The notes under the pieces: generated by a model | What the model was told of the DNA's origin: nothing | The model's database searches: none | The model's input: the letters and a program-made list of their open reading frames with translations, nothing else | Position numbers and translations under genes: made by a program | NCBI RefSeq assembly: GCF_958979055.1 | Contig: NC_084887.1 | Location: 24,797,044 to 24,861,043, forward strand | Direction of reading: 5' to 3' | DNA length: 64,000 nt | Source of the DNA: Alnus glutinosa | Lineage: Eukaryota > Streptophyta > Magnoliopsida > Fagales > Betulaceae | Part shown: in pieces, positions 57,961 through 64,000 of the stretch | Layout: each line of letters opens with the position of its first letter | Position numbering within the stretch: position 1 is the stretch's first letter

Positions 57961-59630
57961 GGCTAGAAATCAATTAATGGGATAAGGCACAAGGAAGCTT
58001 CCAAATCAGCCACTACATATCGACAATTGGCACAATGAAACTGCGATTTGCAGTGCTCCATGGGAGAGTCAAGCACAAATTGACCTTTCATGCACTAATT
58101 AAATTCAAAGATCACAATAATATGGTATTTGAGAATACTAGAATGTCATTAAAAATATTTTTTAGTGTCCCATAAAGCATTAATTGTAGCTTTGGTGTCA
58201 AACTAATGGTAAATTAATTAATCTTCTCTAATATATTAAACTAAAAAATTACCTGTCTAGCTAGTCTTGACTTTGAATTGTGATTAGATCTAGCGCTAGA
58301 TCTACCGCTAACTTGCACGTGGACTATGGAGGGTAAGTGATCAGCTTCTACAAGAATCTGAAATATTGTATTTTACATCTTTCAACTTAATTTGTACATA
58401 ATATTTATATTTTAGTTTAGACAATGAAACCCTAATTAAAGAAGATAAACATAAGGAAAGAATTAGAGGACATGCATTAGCTTTTAAAGTTAATTGGGAG
58501 CTTAACAAAGCATGTTAATTAGAGTAATTAAAATCTTTTTTTTTTTTTTTTTTTTTTTGAGAAAAGAGTAATTAAAATCTTGGCACTAAATTATTGTTTA
58601 TCCTTCCTAAATTATTTCATGTTAGTAAGATTATTTAAAAAAAATTCTTTATTGTGTTACTATTATTATTTTTAATCATATCTTTTGAAAATATGTTTAT
58701 TCTCTCCACATGTCATGTTTGTGGCTTTTAATACCATATAAACAAGGAATCTTAGCAGTGATCGATCTTTATTTTTTGTTCAAAATGCGTTGAAGATGCA
58801 GATCAAACAAAAGCTAATTAATATTTTTAACTCCAAATTTGTCCGAAATTTCAGCTGTTTTCTCCAACATTCTTCTTAGGCGTTATGATCAAATATATTC
58901 TCCCTACAAATACAAGGGTTTTATATATTCTAGCTAGTTTAATTGGTCAAAGAAATGAGAAAAAGTAATTATTAAAAATTCAAAAGGAAGCTAAGGCCGG
59001 GCTTCCATGCAGATCGAAGAAAGGGAGAAGAATAAAAATGGTTGCATGCAGAACCTCAGAAGAATATAAATCAATAAACAGAAACAAAAGACAAAAGTAA
59101 ATAATAATAATAATAAATTAATTAATTAATTAAAGGAAAGGGCCTCCTTCCATGCATGCAGGAACCCCAGAAGACACGTATTTATATAATTTGGAGCATA
59201 ATTTTGGCCATAAATTTAGCAGCAATTTATAAATTGCATAGAAGTTGGAATTCTTAAATCAAAAAACTTTAAGAATAAGGCAATAAGCTAACGGTCGAAT
59301 GCCGGCCGGCCACCTCCATTGTTGCCATGTCATGTACGACTAGAGTTAATTTAATTAAAAGAGCAAGGAATATCACACTCGAAAGGGGAGAAAGACGATA
59401 TGTCCTCGGCTTTTGCTTTTCCAAACGTACGGCACATATCGGGAAAAAAAAGTGCTATATAGATAGGACTCCTTATCCTTGGCTTGATTCACTGACTAGT
59501 ATACAGAAATGGATGATTCGCATAACTTTTAAACAGACTAGTAAAGTAGTGATTTATATCTTTACTTATATATTTACACTGAATAATATTTGCATATATG
59601 AGCAAAAAAAAAAAAAAATTATTTTCCAAC
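57961..59630. other. AT-rich non-coding region
   Basis: Contains a T-run (58535-58558), an (ATAA)n run near 59101 and no recognisable gene or element ends. Confidence 0.4.
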
Positions 59631-59633
59631 TAA

Positions 59634-60041
59634 TGTTCGTTTGTTTTGATGTAAAATATTTTCAACTAAATCATTATTTATATTTTTTCGAAAAATATTT
59701 TTCGGTATTTGACTCGTACGAAAAAATTAATCATGGCGAAAAATGACCGGCAAGGAGATTCCGGCAATCGGATCCAGAAATTGGGGGACCTTTGGCGACA
59801 TATTCTGACTACTAACAAACTCTAATGGCCGATAGTGGCGAATTTCCACAAACGTGTATGCAAGAATGAGAAATTTAAATTCAAAAAATGATTTACAGTT
59901 CCAAAAATTAAAGAGAATTTTTCGGTCAAATTGAAAATAATTTTCGTTTACCATCATTTTTAGTTGCACGAAACACTGAAAAATACAAAAAAAAAATACA
60001 AAAAAAAATAAAATAAAAATTATGATCAAAGAAATGGAGCA
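59634..60041. mobile_element. TAA-flanked foldback element, second copy (408 bp)
   Basis: Left end TGTTCGTTTGTTTTGATG and right end AAATGGAGCA, flanked by TAA on both sides (59631-59633 and 60042-60044). The left arm (GTAAAATATTTTCAAC, TTTTTCGGTATTTG) and the CCGGCAA/TTCCGGCAATC core match the larger element at 54773. The right end is more decayed. Confidence 0.65.
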
Positions 60042-61070
60042 TAAGTATGGAACTTATAATTTTCACTCAATTATATATCTATTGAATAAATATTATTGAA
60101 TTGCCTAAATGGTATCACCAGTTATAGGTCAGAAAATAAGAGGAAAATCCTCCTCCTAAAATTTCTATTGTCCAACTTATAGAGATCATAGTTCTAATGC
60201 GAACGATGGGCTTTCCAGATGGGCTGATTTATGATTTGTGGCTGGGATCCCAGTTTTGGCCCAAGCAATGGACATCAAAAGTGAAAGAAGAAAAATGGAC
60301 ACCCGGGTTGTACTTGATCTGCTCGGCTTGGCCCAAATTGAAACTTTACTGATGCCACTGCATGTGGCTCGAGCAGGACATTCAATGTAAATGTAGTAAT
60401 TCGTGTTTGCATATCGGGTTCGAGTCGTGTCGAAAAATAAATATAAGATTATATAGGTTAATCATAATCCAACTCATTTAATTAAACAGGTCAAATCCCT
60501 CAATCCTAATCCTCTAATTTCATGTTGAGTTCACACGTCGTATAAATTTTTTTTTAATCCTTACATGATGTGTCGGGCTCAAATTATGTCGAAGTATGGA
60601 TATAAGATTATATAGGTCAACCTAACAGGACTTATTTAATTAAAAGGGTTAGATCCCTCAATCATTTCTCGTTAATTTTGTGTTGAAAATCCTAGTTCAA
60701 TCAGCCAGACGTGCAAGTATAGTATTTGAATTGGAGCATGTTTAGTGCAATGATTATCGGCAAGATGAAAGTGAAGTTGATTTATGTGGTTGAATTTATT
60801 GTTGCGATTTATTAGGATATTAATTAAATGATTTGGTTTAGTACTTTGCTGTTTAAGCTTAAGCTTTTTAAGATAATTGAAAAGTGATCAAAATGAAGCA
60901 AGGGCAGGGTGTAACATTTTCAAAATCATTATTTGGATCAAATCCAAAACATATCCTGTGAGGGCATGACTAGGTAGTTGCCTACAAACCGAACGACTCG
61001 AATCCAACCAAAAATGAAATAATACTAATTAAGACACATTTGGATGCCACTCGGGAATATTGCTAGGAAT
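60042..61070. other. Spacer downstream of the invertase gene
   Basis: Contains site II-like GGGCTT/GGCCCA motifs near 60200-60340 and a duplicated repeat unit at 60405-60665. No gene is visible. Confidence 0.4.
60405..60665. repeat. Two tandem copies of a hAT-associated repeat unit
   Basis: A unit reading TCGGGTTCGAGTCGTGTCG, TATAAGATTATATAGGT, TTTAATTAAACAGGTCAAAT and CCCTCAATC is repeated after about 160 bp in diverged form. The same phrases occur inside the hAT-like element at 35968-37123, near 35998-36080. Confidence 0.65.
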
Positions 61071-62332
61071 TCATGACTGCAGCTGGTCCAAAGGGAAAGG
61101 GTGAATAAAAGCAGAATTGAGCTCCCATATCTTGAGCGTGGCCTTCACGTTCACCCCAGTTGCGTTGTTGAACAGAAACAACCGTGCTGATCCGTAAATG
61201 GCTTCTGTCGGATAAACCCGTGATGTGATCACCGTCCTCCCTCCTTGAGCAAAGCTCTCCACAATTGAATGGTCAACCTGATATATCATTTAGCTCCTTA
61301 ATTTAGAACATAGTACAAATTAAAACAACTGATCAGCTTTGAGATTATCAGAAACATTCTGATTAACTTACCAATACTCTCATAGAATGTTTTTCATCAT
61401 CAAGCACAGGAACTTCGCTTCCATAAACTTGGTTAAATACATCAGTAGCCTTTGTTGACCTACATTAACCAACATCGATCTCAGATGACGAAAAAAAAAC
61501 CAAGCATTTCAAGCTAGAAATTACGAAGCATGTCAGCAAGAGACAGCAAAGAAACCAACCCAACTCCAAGGGGTTGGCACTTGGCTCAGTTAGTAGAGGC
61601 ATGGGACTTTGAGTGTTCGTTATGGTCTCAAGCTCGAAACTCATTGAGTGCAAATTACCTCTTAGGGCCAGTCCTCCAAGCAAAGCCCACGACTCAGCTA
61701 GTCGGGTACACGAACTGACCTTGACTTGGAGGGTTTTCGAAAAAAAAAAAAAAAACCAGCAAAGAAACCAAGCATACCTTCTTTCATCTGCACAAAAGTA
61801 AGTCTTGAGACCACCACCACTTGAATTGGCAAGGCGGAAATAAACAGGGGTTAGTTCAGAGAGCGTTTGGTCAGCAATAACCAAGAGCCCGAATGGTCCC
61901 AAACTGCTTCTCTGGACGGCACCGCCACTACAGCCTCCATCAGTTTCATTAGTCTCCTCCGATCCAAACGATTCTATTTCAAAATCGGCGTATATGTCTA
62001 ACTGTCAACATTTTCAGAACAATGCCGGTAAGCACAAAGTAACAAGGATCATGTGTGGAAGTAGAACATTCAGATTAAAGGTAGACAAACCTGTGTCGCT
62101 GTTCCAATGTTTAGCTCCACAACTGATCCGGGTTCGACCAACACACCGTCAAAGTCCGTGCTGTTCAGTCTCAAGCTCTCTACCTCTTCCACCGGCCATT
62201 GAATTAGATTGGTACCGGTCTTGTTGTCAAACAATACAGTCCTCGGAATGGTCTGTACAATGCATCAAGAAGTTGTGTTTGTATTTTAATTACTCTTGCC
62301 TCTCTATTAATAACTAAATAAATTCACTTATA

Positions 62333-62366
<34 letters not shown>

Positions 62367-63287
62367 ATAATAATAATAAAAATTACTATTTGCCATTTAG
62401 AATAGGCCAGCAATAGAAGAAGAATTATACCTGGAGAGACGCCCAACCCTTTTCCAAATCATCAGTTTCGGTATCAGTTTCATTAATCCAACCCCACAGG
62501 ATCCGCCTCTCCTTCTCCGGGTCATAAAATGTCTTTGATGCATAGTACCTTCCATAGTCATACCGCAACCCGATACCCACATCCTCAGCCGGGTTATCGG
62601 GTACCCATGTATCATTCTCTGAAAAATAGGTTCCAAGTGCATAATAATCTAGCTTTGTATCATCCAAACTCGCCTTTAATACATACTTAAGTCCCGGGCC
62701 ATTCGCAGACGTATCCAAACCCCTGGACCCATTAATTGAAACCGGATAAAAGTCCACGCATTCCCACATACCCGTTCCAGGAACCGCATGCAAGACGTGA
62801 TCCAGTAGCTCATATGTGGTAAAGTTTGTGGTTGTGTATACTAGTGAAATACCTGTTGTATTTACTTTGGACCCAATTGTGACCCGCCACTTTCCATCGG
62901 GTCCAAGCCATCCGGTAGTTGGGTCGCGGAATTTATCATCGGCAATTCCAGGTGGGGGGACCAAGACCGGGTTACCCGAGTACTTGACCCAATCCAAGAG
63001 GAGGGGATCAGATAGGTTGGCAGGGTAGGCAAGATTTTGAACCTGCACGGAATTATCTGTGTCCCCTGTATAGAGCATTACGATCTGGCCATCTGGAAGC
63101 AGGGTCGCGGACCCGGTCCACACGCCGTTCAAATCATACCACCTATCAGGGACCATCGCAATTGGGAGATAAAGCCAGTGGATCAGGTCCACTGATACGG
63201 CATGACCCCACGTGATGTTACCCCACACGGCCGAATCCGGGTTGTATTGGTAGAAGAGATGGTACCATCCCTTGTGATACAATGGAC
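61071..63287 (-). CDS. Vacuolar acid invertase (beta-fructofuranosidase), 5' part outside window
   Basis: Five exons are present: 63287-62431, 62252-62091, 62001-61778, 61459-61372 and 61277-61071, about 512 codons with consistent phases and GT-AG introns. The enzyme (GH32) splits sucrose into glucose and fructose. Visible motifs are [28 protein letters not shown] (the RDP aspartate that stabilises the transition state) and WECVDFYP (acid/base glutamate). Valine in WECVD marks vacuolar rather than cell-wall forms, which carry proline. The C-terminal beta-sandwich includes [13 protein letters not shown]. The nucleophile motif NDPNG normally sits on a tiny 9-nt exon plus the first exon; these are not found before the right edge, so intron 2 must exceed 700 bp or the gene is truncated. 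The first visible exon begins with the last two bases of the glycine codon of that motif. No lesions are seen. Confidence 0.93.
61559..61756 (+). mobile_element. tRNA-derived SINE in an invertase intron
   Basis: A 198-bp insert with an internal polymerase III A box (TGGCTCAGTTAGTAGAGGC), a B-box-like AGCTCGAAACTC about 35 bp later, and a terminal A-run. It is flanked by a perfect 15-bp target duplication CAGCAAAGAAACCAA (61544-61558 and 61757-61771). It lies antisense in the intron between the third and fourth exons visible here. The intron is 318 bp now and would be about 105 bp without the insert. Confidence 0.92.
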
Positions 63288-64000
63288 CTGCACGCACACA
63301 ACATTATCCCCTTTTCATGTTAATAAATTAATTGCCTCCTCAATCCTCATGGAGTCATGGTGAACTCTACTTAAATCAAAGAGTATAAGACCTATTGTTT
63401 ATATTCTATCCGTTATCAATTCAATTTTAGTTCATCAAATCTGTGTCAAAATCAACAAAATATATATAGAGAGTGACACCCAAGATGATTAACCCTTAAT
63501 ATTTTTTTTTCTATTTTTTATTTTAAGGTTTTAAGTTTATACCAGTATCATGTAACAAAAACAATTTCTAAAATGAACAAGAGAGTATCAAATTCTTTAT
63601 ATGGTGTAGAAGTATTTTAGTCTAAAAAATTTTGAAATGACAAAAGTACTTTTAAATTATAAATAACTGAATACTCTCCGGATCATTTGAACCGAAGAAG
63701 ATCTATTCCCCAATATATATAATTGGGGCAACAATTTTTGTTAAATTGAATTAATTGTATATTTTTTGAGCCAGAATTTAAATCTATGTGGATAAAGGTT
63801 CAGCAATTTCGTTACCGGAATTGTCTAGCAATGAAGCAATTAAATATGACATAATTTTTATAAAATTCATCTGTCCAATCAGATTTCGACAGGGAGTTCG
63901 AACAACAAATTGTCTAAGACCAGAACAAGAATTGACTGTACGAAATCTATCACGCGGTTCGTGCTAATTGTTGTAATGCTACGTGGCCTAGTATGATTAG
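63288..64000. other. Presumed intron of the invertase gene up to the window edge
   Basis: AT-rich sequence with no coding match. A search by eye for the 9-nt mini-exon (ATCC-AA-G on the minus strand between splice signals) found no convincing candidate. Confidence 0.5.

Noticed and set aside
59327..59746. A 139-codon plus-strand frame
   Set aside because: Low-complexity, lysine/isoleucine/phenylalanine-rich translation of AT-rich DNA that runs into a transposon end; no recognisable domain.
61559..61756. A functional tRNA gene
   Set aside because: Only the A and B boxes match. The cloverleaf arms are lost, and the A-tail plus long target duplication identify a SINE.

Overview
This window looks like nuclear DNA of a woody eudicot plant. 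It is AT-rich, has spliced genes with GT-AG introns, and carries plant-only families (NAC, PPR, FAR1-related, NB-ARC/LRR, SKU5-like, vacuolar invertase) among plant retroelements and many short inverted-repeat transposons. The order Fagales is a guess from the general look of the proteins and LINE tails; it is not proven here.

Layout. 1-4394 is a decayed Ty1/copia element ending in its 3' LTR. 4430-6844 is a broken CNL resistance gene that starts abruptly after that LTR. 8.4-9.0 kb holds a LINE fragment. 9423-10268 (minus) is a small three-exon gene for a twin CX9C protein (CMC2). 10.6-13.9 kb is a probable 3.15-kb solo LTR between two ~100-bp direct repeats. 13937-14379 is a MITE. 14667-18956 is a defective Ty3/gypsy chromovirus with a perfect TTGGT target duplication. 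20432-25032 (minus) is a FAR1-RELATED SEQUENCE 11-like gene with two frameshifts. 25951-28965 (minus) is an intronless 1004-residue PPR gene. 29-38 kb is mostly non-coding, with MITEs, a GC-rich island and a hAT-like element that carries a nested MITE. 40055-41612 (plus) is a VND-type NAC gene. 46292-50826 (minus) is a nine-exon SKU5/SKS-type gene. 53.7-60.7 kb is a cluster of non-autonomous DNA transposons. 61071-63287 (minus) is the 3' part of a vacuolar invertase gene whose first exons lie beyond the right edge.

How the genes relate. They are independent single genes, not an operon or pathway cluster. The NAC (vessel and secondary-wall programme), the SKU5-like protein (cell wall and directional growth) and the invertase (vacuolar sugar supply for expansion) could each affect cell growth, but nothing in the sequence links them.

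I found no convincing new biological system. The most useful observations are the doubly frameshifted FRS11-like gene, a SINE 21 bp inside an invertase intron with its target repeat almost touching the splice donor, a GC-AG intron in the NAC gene, a family of Mutator-type MITEs with perfect target duplications (one nested in a hAT-like element), and a TAA-flanked foldback family with a CCGG-rich core. Exon boundaries were placed by eye from splice consensus, reading-frame continuity and remembered family sequences.
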